NCBI GenBank assembly: GCA_022829145.1
Contig: CM040746.1
Span: forward strand, 3,194,731 to 3,258,730
Length of the DNA: 64,000 nt
Source of the DNA: Albula goreensis
Lineage: Eukaryota > Chordata > Actinopteri > Albuliformes > Albulidae
Reading direction: 5' to 3'
The position numbers were made by a program, and so were the translations under genes. The notes beneath the pieces were generated by a model. That model did not search any database. It had not been told where the DNA came from and was given only the letters and a program-made list of their open reading frames with translations. Below, piece after piece: positions 1 through 14,539 of the stretch; the first letter of the stretch is position 1, and each line of letters opens with the position of its first letter.

Positions 1-3000
1 CAGTACTGGATCCAATTTTTCCCTATGAGAGTAGGCCCTCTACCTTTCGAAAGCTGTAGCACTGACTTCGAGATCCGATCCTTGCACTGCGCCTTCACAA
101 CTACTTGACCTAGCATTGCAATAGGGTAACCTGAGTAATCTGTTAACTAGTAATCTGTTCTGAACTAGTTCTTATACATACATTGTATGGTGTATGTATG
201 GTTTTAAATGGTTTACAGTCATCAACGGATACAGAAAACACCATAGCTGGTCTGGACCTGCAGCTGCTCCTCCGGAAACTTTCCAAATTTGAATGCAACT
301 GCCAGCGTTTCAAAGTTACGATATACTCAGCTAACAACTCTTGTTGTGGGTTGAGATCAATAACTCTGAGTAAATACAAAAAGTAACAGCAAAGACCTTA
401 CGTATATTTACTGTTACCCTGCTCTTGATCCCTACTATCACTGAAGCAGCATTGCATGTTATGTCAATGAGAGTTTTGGACTGAAAGTTCTCATTAAGCT
501 TTACATGCTCCAATGCCCTCAGATGTAAGGTCATCCAACTCTACCAAATCAAAAAAGTAGTTGTTTCCATTTTCATTTCATTCATGTAGCATCGGCAGTG
601 TGGAATAAGCACAGTAGGATATATCGTTTCTGTGTATCTGGTGTAGTGGTACTGTGCACAGCACCTTTTGACAAGATCTTCAAAGACCTTCTTGCATGCT
701 GTGCAGCGAAAATTTGAATTGACCGTGACAAGTCAGGGGTAGTGAGTTTTCCTCATCTTTAGCCACAGAACAAATTTCTGCTCGCTTGTTTTGTGATGTT
801 TCAGTCAGTTGTCCACCTCTGTCTTCGCTCCACTGGAAGGACAGTCTCCAGACTTATCCTCTACTCTAGTAATGGCCTCTCTTGCAAGCAGGCCATCACA
901 CAAAATCATTGCTGCAGCTGGGTTTGTCAGTGACCTGCTCTTCACTCTCCCCCCTCAACGAACTCCTGCTCTTCCCGCCTTGTCCTGCCCGATCGTCTTT
1001 GTTGGAACCTGCAGCAGTGGCGGCGATAACTCTGCTTTGCTGTTGAAACATCTCCTGCTGCGCTTTGGTGTATCACATGCTGCGTGACGATGCAGGTTAT
1101 GACAACTATGATCTGATGCCGCATGCAAGATGCTAGTTACCAACTGTTTATCATGAAAAAGAGCCAATTCATTTTTAAATGGAGGAATATAGGGCTGTCA
1201 TTGTATTACAATCAATTTTAATTTTACTGGGCTATTTGTTTTGGTTATACGTGGGTATATGGGACTTTCAAAAATCATGCTGCAGAGGCGCCAGATGCTC
1301 TTAAATAGGTTCCGGAACACAGGTGAAATAATTCTTAGGGGTACCGGATCATGTTCTGGGAAAATACACACTGGTAACATTACTTTTAATTACAAAACAC
1401 AGTTAGCAGATAACTTTACCTGCACTGATGGCATGTGCTGCTTTTGTATCTTAATTTGCTCATCAACCTAATATGTTGTTCGAATAGATTTGATTATGGT
1501 TAAACCTCCCCAGTCCTTGCCAGTTCCTGTTCCATATAACCACTAGCTACAATGATGACACCATAATTTATTTAGTTATTTTTGATTGCAGAGCTAATAT
1601 TTGTGTGGAGATCAAAATAATTCTGATGACTGCTCTCTTTGTCAGTTTAGAGTTTAGTGTGAAACTGTTCTATTAAAGCAATAACATACCTCAAGGTCTT
1701 CCTCTACTGTGCTTATCGGAACCACTACAACCACCACAGCTATTCCAGTAACCTCTCCTGTGTAATTGTTTAACTGTAACCTCTGAGTTACATGTGTAGC
1801 TCCGCAACCACTATGCTACACTGCCACATACTGTATGAGTGACAAGCTCTGCTCCCTAAACTTTATACTACATTCTAACCTTTAAGTTATGAGCCAGTGT
1901 GGTGTCCAACCTACTTTTTGCATTGTAGGTATGTCACCAGTTACATGCCACCTATGCCATTGGCGGAGACAACAATTTCACTTACTTGAAGTCACCTGGC
2001 TGGCTCAAGTGGTCACAGGAGGGTAAGAAGACTGTTAATCCAGCATTTATTTATTTTTTTTTTTTTTTATAACTGAGGCTGAGCCAATTGTCTCACCAAG
2101 AATGAAAGTCTGGCCAAAGCTAGCAGAAACATCTTGCACCCTTAGTGAACAGAGGAAGCTAATTAAGATTTCATACAATGGGGAAGGTTCAAATTCTGAA
2201 TGTTCTGTTCCGTCTCCACATGGGTAACCAACAGTTTCATCCCATTCTCCCCAGCCCTTAACGGTATCCAAGCAACAGATGGAGGCACATGCGACCTTGC
2301 ACTCATTACGTTTTTGGCTAGTCTGTAGTGAGGGAAACAATTTAATTTATTAATTTATTTAATTTATTTATCTGATCGTCCCTTCACGTATAATGCAGAC
2401 GAGAACAGCGCCGAACATGACAGCCCAGTTTCGCTTTCAAATCCCTGCATGAATTCAACATCACCTGCTACCGTGGCAACACAAGAGTGCGATTAGATCC
2501 CAGCCAAGCAAAATGAAATTTACAAATCCTGCTGCAGGCTTTTGTGGGAGTGATTTCAATTTGACTCCTATCCATCCTAATTAAAATGTCAAAAAACAGG
2601 CTCTAGACAAGCCATTACAGACACAGAGAAGCTTGCTCCTGAGGATGAGGGCTGGGTGAGCCAACATCAGTCTGAAATGGATATTCCTCACAAGGGGAAT
2701 GCAGCTGCCAGTGTTTCTGTTGTATATATTTCCAGCTCAATAGTGCCAGTTCCATCTCATGAGTGTTAACTTGTGCTTACAGTCGGTTAACTGGCAACCA
2801 GACATTTTCATGTATTGCTTTTCGAATAGTTCTGGATACTTAATGTAGCCTGAGTCATTAATGATACATTTTTGTCAATGATACTTCTACATGGTAAAAC
2901 TTTCATTTATCACAGGGATGCTTATTGGATTAAACAATAAAAAGGTTATCTATTTCAGCACTCAGTGAAAACAATTTCTGCAGAGAGTATTATTACAATC

Positions 3001-6000
3001 ACATACCTAACAGCAGAGCAAATGAAAACGGATACACTTTCAAAGTAGAAAAGTCATATGTTTAGCATGTTTAGAATATACATTTAGAATATGTTTAGAA
3101 AATGTATGTTATGAATCTGCATTATTAGCTACAACATGAAGCATACTGCGAAATGTACACTCTGAGCTGTAATCACTAATGGTGGTGCTCATCATGACTA
3201 GCAGTGGCTACCCAATGTTAAAGCAGTCAAATGCTGCACTGCTAGCCAGCCGCACATACCACTTCACATATTTTTTCAAATTTCATGGTTATTTCCCTCT
3301 TGTACTTACATTACATCTCCTGAATAGACAGTTGTGTTGTTTACAGGGGTTAACAGTACAAAATCAGAGCACAGGAACTGCAAAACCCGGAAACAGACAC
3401 AAGTAATAACGGGCGGGCAGACAGGATCAAAAAGGCTTGTAGCGTGCTCTGAGAAAACAATCAACAGAGACGAACTTTCAACTAACACAAGACAGAGCGA
3501 GATACAAATACGCAGACTAACAAGCAAAGGAGACACAGGTGAACAGCAAGGCAGGTGAAGCAAATCGGTAAACAGGTAACAGGTCATAAGGTGGGAGGCG
3601 GGGCAAACACAGAAGGGTAATGAAAACATGGAAACCAAAATAACAAAAGCACATGATCAGACAGAATTACTGACAAAATCAAAGGGAAAGCTTTGGAGAC
3701 AGTGAGAAGATATTCATCTAGGTTATTGCATTTTATCTAGGGCACCCAAATAAGTTTTTGACACAGCTATTATATGATATTGGCACTTATGTGCAAAAAT
3801 ATGACCATCATTCCAGCTTTTATTAGAGTCTGCTGCTTATTTTAGACTGACATTAATTGGAAGTTTTAAGGTACTATCTAAATGTGTAACTTAGTGTGTG
3901 AGTCTTATGTGTGTCTCCAGCCAGAACATATTACATGATAAGAATGATTTGGGTTTTATTAGATTGCTGTGCATAAATACAAACATAAACTAGATAAACA
4001 TAAATAATTACAATCTGTCTGCAGGCTCACCGCAGGCCATGGCCTGAGAAATGAACAGCCTGAGTGGTGAGGTGGAGGTGTCCCTTTGGATTCCATTCAT
4101 TTTTGACTGTAAGTTAGAAATATTTCTCCTCATAGACTGACATTCAATCTTAGCTCAAAATGAACATAATATTCCAGAAATGATATTGGAGATATATTCT
4201 TATTTTTCACAACATGCAGAAAAAGAAATCAATATTTTTTTTTTTCCCAAAAATCTGCTGTAACATCTTCTGACATGCCTCATGACATGCACAGAGCAAT
4301 AGAGCCAGAAAGTTCTGATAATTCTGTGATTTTTTGTGACTCTTTGGTATTTCCAATGTCATACAAAAAGAAAAAGAAAATGATACTCTGAAGCCTGATA
4401 GTTTCACAACGTGCAAACTGAATAATAAAGGTATCAAACAAACACAAATGTTTGGCTCTCATAAAAACAAAAGTCTCAGTAGAATACCAACTGAACATAA
4501 AAGCTGTTAAACCTCTAGATTACAGCAGCTGAATTTTACGGTTCTTCTGAATTCTGGCAAAGATACCCACAAACTCATCTAGGTTCAGGGAAACTTGACA
4601 TTGTTGAATGAAATCTGTTTTCTTCGCAAATATTTATATTCTATCCGAAAGCTATATTAATAATTAGGCTATATTTGATCTCTTCATGTAAAGTCCTAAA
4701 CTTCATTTAGTCCTACAGTGGAAACTAGGTCTTGTTAATATTCCTTGGCTAAAAGGCTGCATTGACAATAAGCGATCAGGACCGGTGCAATCCCGTTTTA
4801 AAGCGTTGATATTTTCAAAATGACAGGTAATTTGGATTGTTCTTCTTTGACGGATTATGTCCCTTATTTAGAGTAACAGTTCAAAGCAGGGAAGATGGCA
4901 ATAAAGAGAGAAATAAAAGAAATAAAGAAATAAAACAAGAAATAAAACAAGAATAACAAGTCACTCTCCACAACAATGCCTAAACTGCATCCTCATTCAG
5001 TGTGCTATACCTTAGTCTGAACCCTAGTAACTGAAAAGAGCACTAAATGATATCGTAATAGCTGTTTTCGTATGTGATTTTGACTTGCATATAAGCTGTT
5101 GAGTGATAATGTGTAGCACCAAGGAACTAGCCAAAGCTATCGTTGGAGAACCTACATATATGATTATTGAAGTGGACTGAAAGATGACAGTTTGTACAGT
5201 TCCGTTTATTCTAAGTGAAGGGGTTCTAATATGATTCTGATTGCTAGCTAACTGTTTTGGTACTGATCCAGTGTAATTTAAGTACTTTAATGTGTGTTAA
5301 TTTTGTTTTTGCGACTTGAGTGAGTTTGCTAGCTGGCTACATGGCAAAAAAAGTTCAGTTATCGTCTATTAGAAGCTAAGAAATTCATTGTCTTAACGAA
5401 TGTTCTAAAAACCGAAAATTTAGACATTTTCTCATGTATACGCATAAAATCTCAAAATATCAAGCTAGCTTTCCTCAGGACGCTGCCAATGTTACCAGAT
5501 AGTATACACAATACATTTAACAAATTATAGCAACAAAAAAAAAACTGTGAAAAGACAGGCAATAGGTGACCAGCTATGACCAAAACAATAGTTAACAATT
5601 CCTGTTCCCAACCAGTTGTCTCGCACATATTTCTGAACACATAAAGGTTTTCGAAAATATTGTGGATAGAGACGTTTATGTTAATTGTTTGTTATCTGCA
5701 CTGAGAGCAGTTTTTTTTCTCTGCTCAAATTGATTTGCTTTCCGTTCCTAGGGCGGCCAGAGGGGTGGCCAAGCTGCACCCTAGGGTGGCCGTGGCCACC
5801 GCCCGGCAACCCCATAGCTCTGCCCTTGTCGCCAGCTTAGGCATGTAAGTGGCACCGATATGAGGGACAGAAATATGCATTGCGATTCGATCCGGTAGAT
5901 ACCAATCATATAGGAACCAGTGCCATATTGGCATTGGGTTTCGGTGCCCCACCTTACTTGAGACTCACAGTTCAGATTTAAATGGAGATGAAGAATGATA

Positions 6001-7424
6001 ATAGTTTTTGGCTATTGATAGCCTCACCAGCCATATTATGTCATCACTATTGTGCTTATTACTCCTTTGTCTTTTCAGCATCATCAGCTAACAATCTGAC
6101 TAACTGTATGCTTCTGTTGAAGTGTTTGTATGGGTTTTTTTTTTTTTTTTCAATATTGCTGATGCTATGGAAACGTAGGTCTGTAGTGAAATAATGGTCC
6201 CACAAATCAGCGTTTTTAAAAAACACAAACATAAATTGTCTTTATTAGCTAGCTAAATTGCACAGGCACCGTCTAGGAAATGCAATTTAAAAAATCTTTA
6301 AAAAAACTGTTTTTCGCACTGTCTATGCTATCTAAATGTGGGTCAGTAATAAAATAAGTCTTCTCTCATCTGGGTTTTTCAACAATTAAATCATTGATGT
6401 TTGGTTTATGTTTAGCTGATGTAATTTTATGAAAATTAATGTATAATATGTTTTGGTCAAAATATTGTGATTTAAATATTTTTACGTTTACTTGTATAAT
6501 TATCAGACTGAGAATGAGGTGTTATTTATAGGGAAACGAATGCTTCAAAATGGGCATGAAGGATGATTGAGTGAGCGAGTGAGTGAAAGTATTGTTAATT
6601 ATTTTTGTCAAATTAAATAATCTGATATTTCTGCTGTACACTACTGTACTGTACTGAGCTAATAATGTTTCTGAGTGCGATGAATGTAAACAACCCAAGT
6701 ATGAGTTGTCTGTCAAAACTGCAATTATTTGATTGTGAAGAAACACAACTTTCAACTGATCATGGTAGTGCAGGGCACATTTTCCCCAAAGTATAGGCTA
6801 TGCTTTGTGTTTACATTTGTGTATTCTCCATCTCCACCTTTTCCACCTACTTAACCATACCTGTTGCCAAAGGGGGGTCCTCTTCTCTTTCGAGAACAAA
6901 CTCACTCCTTCCCTCCTTTTGGACTCCAAACCCAAAAACAATTGATAAGTCCTTGTTACCTGAACGATTGTTGACAATAAATCGTTCCGAACTTGTACAG
7001 TTGTCTGAAAACGTTTTCTACTGAATCTGCAAGTTAATGTGTGTATGAGTATGTGTGTGAGTGAATGCAGGCCTATTTGCATGTTTATGTGTGTATGAGT
7101 ATGTGTGTGAGTGAGTAAATGGGGAAAATGGAGATAAACATAGATATGGTGTGTGTGACGGTGGTCTTACAGTGGGTGCAAATGTCTGGGTGATGGCTAA
7201 ATCCTATACCTGTAAATTCTACCTTTTTTACCTGAATTTCCATTTGCTGTCATCAGCCATTCCATCATCTACAGACACAAGATTTTGCTGGTTTTCTCCT
7301 CTTGAGAAAAAGCAAAAATGGACTATGTTTTCATTCTTTGCTTTGTGCCAATGGTCTACATGTACTGTATGTATTTTAACTTTCAGAGAACACTAAAGCC
7401 ATTTTCAACAACATTCTGTTAGGT
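1..7424. other. Intergenic DNA, no gene recognised
   Basis: The open frames here are short, overlap on both strands and show no recognisable domain. Visible local features are T-runs near 2050, an A/T-rich AAATAAA-type stretch at about 4900-4955, and a GC-rich patch at about 5748-5960 containing repeated GGTGGCC motifs, which looks like the edge of a DNA-transposon repeat. An A-rich, G-poor segment at about 3350-3660 has the texture of an antisense repeat that I cannot classify. A 27-bp stretch of TGTGTATGAGT type is duplicated at about 7035-7062 and 7088-7115. Confidence 0.6.
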
Positions 7425-7450
7425 AAAAAAAAAAAAAAAAAAAAAAAAAA
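7425..7450. repeat. Poly(A) run, 26 A
   Basis: This is an uninterrupted run of 26 A. The sequence to its left carries no recognisable retroposon body, so it is recorded only as a homopolymer. Confidence 0.9.
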
Positions 7451-7821
7451 CAGGCACACACATACACTGTAGTTCTCCAAAATTGTTTACTTACTGAATC
7501 ACAACTACCTATACAGCCAACACACTCCTATGCAGTGAAATATTTCTGTAAACAGACAATGTTACTGTCTTCAGGTATCAATTCATGAGATAATCCAGAC
7601 AGCTAAAATGTAGCTTGCTAATTAGTTTGCTAACATATAACTAGCTAATGCTTGTCCACAATCCCTTCCTTCCTAAAGCAATTGCAGATCATTCAACAGG
7701 TATAATGAGTGCACTAATACATATAATGTGTGCCTCACTACTTGCCTGCCAGTTACCTATAGTATGGCCTTGGTTCTCATTTGACTCATGTTCTCTATAA
7801 TTTGTGTGTTTAGTATTCATA

Positions 7822-8194
7822 CCGGTTCAGCATCCCTTATCTGAAATGCCTGGGACCAGAAGTGTTTCGGATTTTGGATTTTTTCGGTGTTTGGAATATT
7901 TGCAAATCAGATGTATGTTAACATGGCATGTAGAAGTACATGTATGTAGCAAGTGGAAGATGTACACAATGCTGGGATATCGTCTGATGGTCACTATCAT
8001 ATGCACACAGCCGTTAGCACGGGTGGAGGTACGACCAAGCGTAATTTTGATATTTACATATATGTTTTCTTTATTTTTTAAATTTATAAAGTATTTTTTT
8101 TTCAGTCGTATGTACGGGTGGTCATAAGTTGAATAGGTCAGGTGTGGAATTTTTGGAGCATTTCAGATTTCGGATGAAAGATGCTCAAACTGTA
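7822..8194. mobile_element. Tigger-like (Tc1/mariner superfamily) non-autonomous element
   Basis: A 373-bp element is bounded by TA on both sides (7820-7821 and 8195-8196). Its left end reads CCGGTTCAGCATCCC and its right end GATGCTCAAACTG, which are imperfect terminal inverted repeats. The sub-terminal sequence (a CTGGGACCAGAAGTG-type motif followed by alternating CGGATTTT) resembles Tigger/pogo families known from several vertebrates. No transposase is encoded. A second, inverted, longer copy with eroded ends lies at about 42439-43028. The TA flanks and TIRs are seen; the family name is from memory. Confidence 0.75.
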
Positions 8195-11018
8195 CTGCAT
8201 CTTAAAAATAGAAAAACTCATAACCAGCATTTTGTTGTTATGTTAATGTAAAATAACATACAGAATTTCAGATGCAAATTGTTAAAACATACTCATGTTG
8301 TCTCTGGCTGTGTGTGTCTTCTCTCTCTCCCTGGTTCACCAAAACTGTGTATGGTGTAAGCCACTGATTGGTTGGTGGTGTCTGAGGGACCATGTGCTAT
8401 AAATTATATTATATAACATATAGTCTACAGCAGCCATTCATGAGCATATCTAGAAAATAAATATGAAACATTACATAATGCAAGTGATGGGTCTTATGAC
8501 TTAAACAAGAGCAAGTTGACAAGAAAGCCATTAATTTTACATTCCGGAGATGCTCATTCCCAGAACAGCTTACAAAAGCACGCATGAAAAGTGTATGCAA
8601 GGTCCAGAGACGATAGCTGTCACTGTCGACAGTCGTAGTCATTTCATGAACATTCAAAACTGAGTTTAACAGCAAACGCATGTGTAGGAGGGAGATTAAG
8701 GCCATCGTCTTTTAGGCAGAAAATGTGTTTAATGCTGTAAGGATTATTTGGATGACCCAGAGTAAATGGCAATTCAGTGTTTGTTGATTTGAGCTGGCAT
8801 GTTTAAGTTTTTGGCAAATGTTGGACTGGGAATCGGGGATCCATAAAGATATGAGAGCACCTTGCCAGGTGAACTACGCCTACGAAGCAGAGAGCAGGTA
8901 AGAGCACAATGCCTGCTCAAACACACCCCTAAAGGTGCATGCAGGTAAGAGCACCTTGCCAGGTGAAACAAACCCCCAAACGGGCTACGAAGGGCGTAGA
9001 CCTCGGTGACATTTTGGGGTGGGTGGGCGCTGAAAGTCGAAGGACGTCAAAACCTTCCCTTGAGTCACAGTTGCATTAATTACCTTCGTCGCAGTAATGT
9101 GGTTGCCATAGTGAGGGTAAGGGACTATTAAGGGAAATTAAAGGGTCTTTGTTACATATCTGCATAATGAGAATAATCTCCTTTGGAATCAGAGTTCCTT
9201 ATTTAGCCTTTGATAAATGATCTCTCGCAATCATTTTAAACACCCATCCTGTCATTGCAGCGCTTTTAGTGATCCATGCTATCATCACCTCAGTAAGATG
9301 ATACCCACACTCACACACATTCACTCACTCTCCCTCCACACACTCTCGCACACTCATACCTACTCATTTTTTCAGTCCTTCTCCGATATGCACACACAGA
9401 CTTACTTACCCTCACACTCTATGTCCCCCTTTCTGTCTCCCCCTTTCACTTTCTCACTCATTCCTTCACTCGTACACAAATGCATGCTCTCACTCTGTCT
9501 AGCTCTGTCAAGCGTTCTGTCATGTCATTAAAACTAAATATGTTATCAAGAGCAAGATATTTACTGCAACACTTGAGCTAATACACAAATAAAAGTAATA
9601 TATTACTATTTCTATATAAACATGTAATTTTGAAAAGTTCAACGGATGTACATTGCACCATATTGGGTTATCATTTAGATGGCCACTTAATTTGATTTGT
9701 AAATATTTGCAAGAATACAATATTTTTGTTTCTTACACTATTTGAATGAAATTGTAGTCCACAATGTCAACATTAAATCAATCAAATGCTGTTGAGGAAG
9801 TGAAAATGTTCAATTTTTGAAAAGTTGAATTCATTGAATTACTTGCAACATAATTCCACGAAGTCTTCCTTTGGTATGATCAACTGCTTTAAATGAGTGA
9901 ATTTCGGGAAAACATGTTTGTGGTTGATAAAGTGCTGAAAGTCTTTTAAACTTATTTCTAGTCAGTAATTTGGTCATCAACTGTTAAAGTAACCTGTAAC
10001 TTCAACTGTAAACGCAGCTTTTTATTAGTTCAGCAACTGTTCTTTTTTTAAAGCACTTAATTGATTTTGTGGCATTCAGCAATATGTGTTTTTTTATTTT
10101 TCCCCCTGAAAATGGCCAAACTATTTAGACCACTGCAAAGACACTATTCCACCACCTTGGGAGGAGACAGTCATGGCCTGTGATTCTTCTGACTCACTTC
10201 TTTCCAGACCGGAGACACACCACCAATCACACACTGCCTGCAATCTTACACTGTTGTTGGAGAAATACGCCCCTACGATCCCTGGCAATGCCAGATCAGT
10301 TGTTTCGTTGTCAGTGTAATAATGTGGTTAATAACAGCAAGGCTGTCACCTAACCACAGGACAGCCGGGCAAACGCCTCATGTTTTGAGCCACTCAGAAG
10401 GCCCCTTGCAACTGGCATTTTAAAATACTCAAAAAAAATATAAAAAATATATATATATATATATAAAACATGTAAGTAAAGGAAACTGGCCCAACTCATA
10501 TATCCACTGCTTAAATTAGCTATTAGCAAATGCCAAAAACCCAGAATCACCACATTGATACAGGAATGGCTAGATGAGGGTATTTCATAAACAAATTGAT
10601 TTGTTTGGCTCCCTGTATGTTTATGCATGCTGAGTTTGGCAGGGCCAGAATGATCTGCATCTCTTTGGCATTTTCAAGGTGGTCAGAGGGATTCCATCCA
10701 TCAATGGCTGCTGTCAGCGCCCCATTCCTCCTGCTGATTATCCATCAGGGGAGTCCTGCTCGATTGTCTTTGTCCATCAAACTAATGTAAATGCAGGGAG
10801 CCAGAGAAACAGGAAGTTGGGTGCAGCCATCCGCAGCCAATCAGAGGCCTTGGATCTCTCCGATTGCAGAGGAGCCCCCTCCTAAATCTCTCCCATGCAG
10901 GGAAAACAGGCAATATTGAAGGGTGTCTTGATACGTGACAGGGTTTTGGTTTCCCAAAAATGTACAGACCTTTTTTTAAAGCCTAAGTGTGCACTGTTGT
11001 CACTATAATTGATTCATG

Positions 11019-11050
11019 AATAATAATAATAATAATAATAATACTAATAA
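11019..11050. repeat. (AAT)n microsatellite
   Basis: About ten AAT units run in tandem, with one interruption near 11043. Confidence 0.9.
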
Positions 11051-12674
11051 TAGAAATACTTGTATTAGTACTTACTGTTATTTATTTATTGAAAATGTCA
11101 AGATAAGTATGACATAGCTCAACTTTTTCATTCAGTTTTAATGCTTTTCCATGTAAAGGCTTTGACAGCATGTATTTCTAGATGATTCTGAGAGTGTGAG
11201 GTTGTGCCAATTAGTTTTTCCTCCCCATTGAGTAGCCTGAGAAGCCCAGGGGCCCCTGAGAGAGCCGTGGCAGACAGTGTCATTAGAATATCTGTGCTTC
11301 CGTATGCAATCGGACATACTATTTTCAAAACAAGTGTTACAGTTTTTTAATTCGCAGCTTGAGAGGCAATACCACACATATCACAGAACAGTGAATCAGA
11401 TTTCCCTTGTACTTTATTTATTTATGTATTTATAGCAGAGGGTGATGTAATTGAACATCGCTTGCTGAGAACCATTCAGAAATGCACTGCGACATTTATT
11501 CCGCTTGACTGGAAAATGATGAACGACGGTGTAGTCTTTGAACCCCCGTCACAGACTCAGGGGTCGCAACCCCATCCCCCTGTGGTGATGTCACTTTAAT
11601 GTCTGTGTGTCACTACGGTGACCCCACTGTGGATCAATCTGATGCCGTGGCGGTATTAAAAGGGAAGGGGGGTTGCTGTGTCCTTCACTGTCAGATTGCC
11701 ACTCTGGTCCACACCCCACCCTCCAGCCGCCAAGGACAGTCCGTTTGGCAGTAATGAAAGCGACATTCTCACTAGTCAACACCCCCACCCCCTCCATCGC
11801 TGTGCCCTATGGAAGCAGTTATTGCTAGGTTATACGATATAGCCATAAACATGAAATATGCTTAAATGTGAAAAACATGCGAACTACCACTTTATCAAGG
11901 GTGCCATAAAATGGGAAATCCAGCTGTTGCCATATTACAGTAAATTAAGTCTCCTGCCTTAAAAACTGCTTTATGGAAATATAGTAAATATCTTTAACAT
12001 GTTAATGGCAAGTACTATGACTGAGCTCTGAATTACACACACATTGTAAATGTATACGGCCTTGTTTTTTTCAGCCAATTAAAAAGGCGATTGTTGAGTA
12101 GCCACAAACCGATCATTTCGGCTGTTTATGACAATATCCCTGCAAGAGCCAATCAAATACAAGATACGCTCAATTAAACAAAGTGAGAGTAGCATTTTGC
12201 ACCATGTGTAGGTTATGTGTTTGCACTAACTTGCCTGGGGACATGGTTATTTCCTTTCTATTACCACTCCAGCCCAAAACCTGTTCACCTACCAGTTATA
12301 AATATTTATGAAAAAAACTATTTCAAAGGATATGTTTATGGGTAAAATATATTTGATGGGATATTTTGATGATGCGATTTTGATAGTCTTTTTGATAGTG
12401 TATGTCTGCAGCTTGACATATTTCTCCAACAGCGTTGTAAAAACACCATTTTAACCATGTGCTCTGCACTGTCCTGAATGCACGTCTCAAACGCATTTCT
12501 GGAGCTGTTGGAAAACCAGTTAATTATCACCTAAAGAATAGGCAACACTCCAAAACATAGCATTTTCCTCCTCCCAAGGTGCCATTTGTCACTGCATGAA
12601 TGGTCAATTCAGTAGATTACAGTCTTTTCTTGGTGCAGTGCTGTCAATATTTGAATTAGCCCATGTTGTTAAAA

Positions 12675-12860
12675 TATGCGTGACTGTCAGTCAATGACTT
12701 CACCTTAATTAATTTACACACCTATTAATTACTGCCACTTCAAATGGGCTCCTGTCACTTCCTCAGATGAGATGGAATTGGCAGGCCTCCCCGGCAGCAG
12801 GTGAGCGACTGTCTGTCTGAGCATTCCTGCAACTGGCTCTTGTAGCAAAGTCATGTGAGC
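12675..12860. promoter_or_regulatory. Possible conserved non-coding element
   Basis: This non-repetitive block combines several TTAATTA/ATTAATT homeodomain-type cores (12706-12732) with GC-richer sequence containing a CAGGTGAGC motif. It stands out from the surrounding AT-rich repeat-laden DNA. There is no direct evidence of function; this is a composition-based inference that only cross-species alignment could confirm. Confidence 0.2.
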
Positions 12861-13359
12861 CCGTTATTAATAAATGTGTAGGCGGACGTGGCAAGCATAT
12901 ACCGCTTCACTGTAAAACTGGTGAAAACATTGCGGTTCAATGCAAAACAAATGCAAAATGCACTCTTTTTTAATGAAGTTTGTGGTTTTACACTAATAGT
13001 GAAGCCACCCTAGAACAGACAAAGAGGGGAAAAAAGCACATACTTATTAATAATAATTTGAAGAAAAAGAGAGAAAAAAAATCAAACAAAACAAAAAACC
13101 CAATGTGAGGAAATAATAATAACAAACAACCAGACAGGAAGACAGACCGATTAGACTGATTGACTGACAGACAGATAAGCAAACACGCATGCACACATTC
13201 TCACACAGAGGCTAGACAGCTAATTGGATGAACAGCGACCAAGTCAAAATTAAGTAATATTTACACATGGAGAAGGGAAGTACAGAGTTGTTTAAGCAAT
13301 TATATACAGAAAGAGAGATAATAATAATAATGGTAATAAAAACAGCAATAATAATAATA

Positions 13360-13925
13360 TAGCCGCAAGCAGCTATTATGGGGTTCAAGCAGCTCAGCTG
13401 ATATTTGAATGCGTGAGGTGGGCCATGTTGGTTCAACTTTTATGTTTATGATAAAGTTGGATATTTTGACAAGAAATGGTTTACAAAATCTTATCATAAT
13501 CACACTGTTGGTTTAGGAGTTTGTTTGCAATAGTGTCGCTTATTAATGAATTGGCACCAAATTTTGTAGGATTCAGCTACTTGGAATACAGATGCAAACT
13601 TTTAGGTTGTGTGATGATTGGACATTGTACTCAGAAGTATCAATAAAGGCCACACCCACAAATTTCATTGGCTTACTGTGGCCACATCTTAAAACATAGC
13701 AACTTTCTTTAAGCTAGGATAATAGAATAGTGCAAATCGGACTCAGCATCTAGGAGGAGATAGATTTTAAAGGTTTTACGAAAAATTCAAAATGGCGGAA
13801 AATCTATTATGATGCATCAATTTGGTCCCATAGGCTTTTTTGTTTATCTGGAGCCAAGGAATCAGGGGAATTTTGATTCTATCCCAAATGGTAGAATGGT
13901 AGCTTTGCTACTTGTACCCCTAATA
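13360..13925. repeat. Unclassified interspersed repeat
   Basis: The segment opens with AGCCGCAAGCAGC and contains blocks such as GGCACCAAATTTTGTAGG. I recognise this texture from abundant interspersed repeats in fish genomes but cannot assign a class. It has ATA/AAT-rich sequence at both edges (13315-13360 and 13920-13955). No coding capacity is evident and no terminal inverted repeats or target duplication were found. Confidence 0.4.
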
Positions 13926-14539
13926 ATAATGTCAATAATTAATAAGAATAATAATGGTGACACTGATGGGGGATCGGAGGAGAATAGGGGAAAAGCGAGA
14001 GAAAAAAAAAGATACATTCATAAATTGTGATGATAAAGTAAGGATATATTAGGGTGTTGCTTTTGTAGATCTATATGTGCATGTGGGTCAGGGTGTATGT
14101 TTGTATGCATATCTGTGTATCTGTATATGCCTGAGCTTGTAGGAGTGGTGTTAGCTCACAGGTGAGTTTAGAAAAGAAATAATGGGCGTCCAGGTCTGCA
14201 AAAAGTATTGCGAAGGTGTGGCCCTTCCCAAAGGTTGAAAACACTTGATTGTTTTGGAATGTGGTTGATTGAAAATCAATTAATGGTCAACAGCAGTGAT
14301 TGAAGCCAGGTGTAATTGTGAGTGCATAGCCTACGAAAATGGCAGGTACACTACAGTTAGTGGCAGCGAGAGAGAGAGGGTGGAAGGACTGCCAATGGTA
14401 TGTGCACCTGCTTTTAAAACAAATTATTGTTTTACCAAGTTGATTTTACTCCGTTGTTTTTAAGCTTTTTAAAAACCTTGTTTTTAAACTAATTTTGAGG
14501 CATGATATTGTGGGTTAAGAGTTGTTAGATCTCTGAGTA

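Larger units (their letters stand above)
8195..13359. other. Intergenic DNA, no gene recognised
   Basis: No domain-bearing frame was found. Small features: a duplicated AGAGCACCTTGCCAGGTGAA motif at about 8854-8873 and 8948-8967; a low-complexity CACT/ACTC-rich stretch at about 9300-9500, which explains a long but meaningless open frame; an AT microsatellite at about 10447-10465; and an AAT microsatellite at 11019-11050. A non-repetitive block at about 12675-12860 is listed separately as a possible regulatory element. Confidence 0.6.

Noticed and set aside
9217-9531. 104-residue frame rich in Ser, His and Leu
   Set aside because: It is explained by low-complexity CACT/ACTC sequence; no domain.
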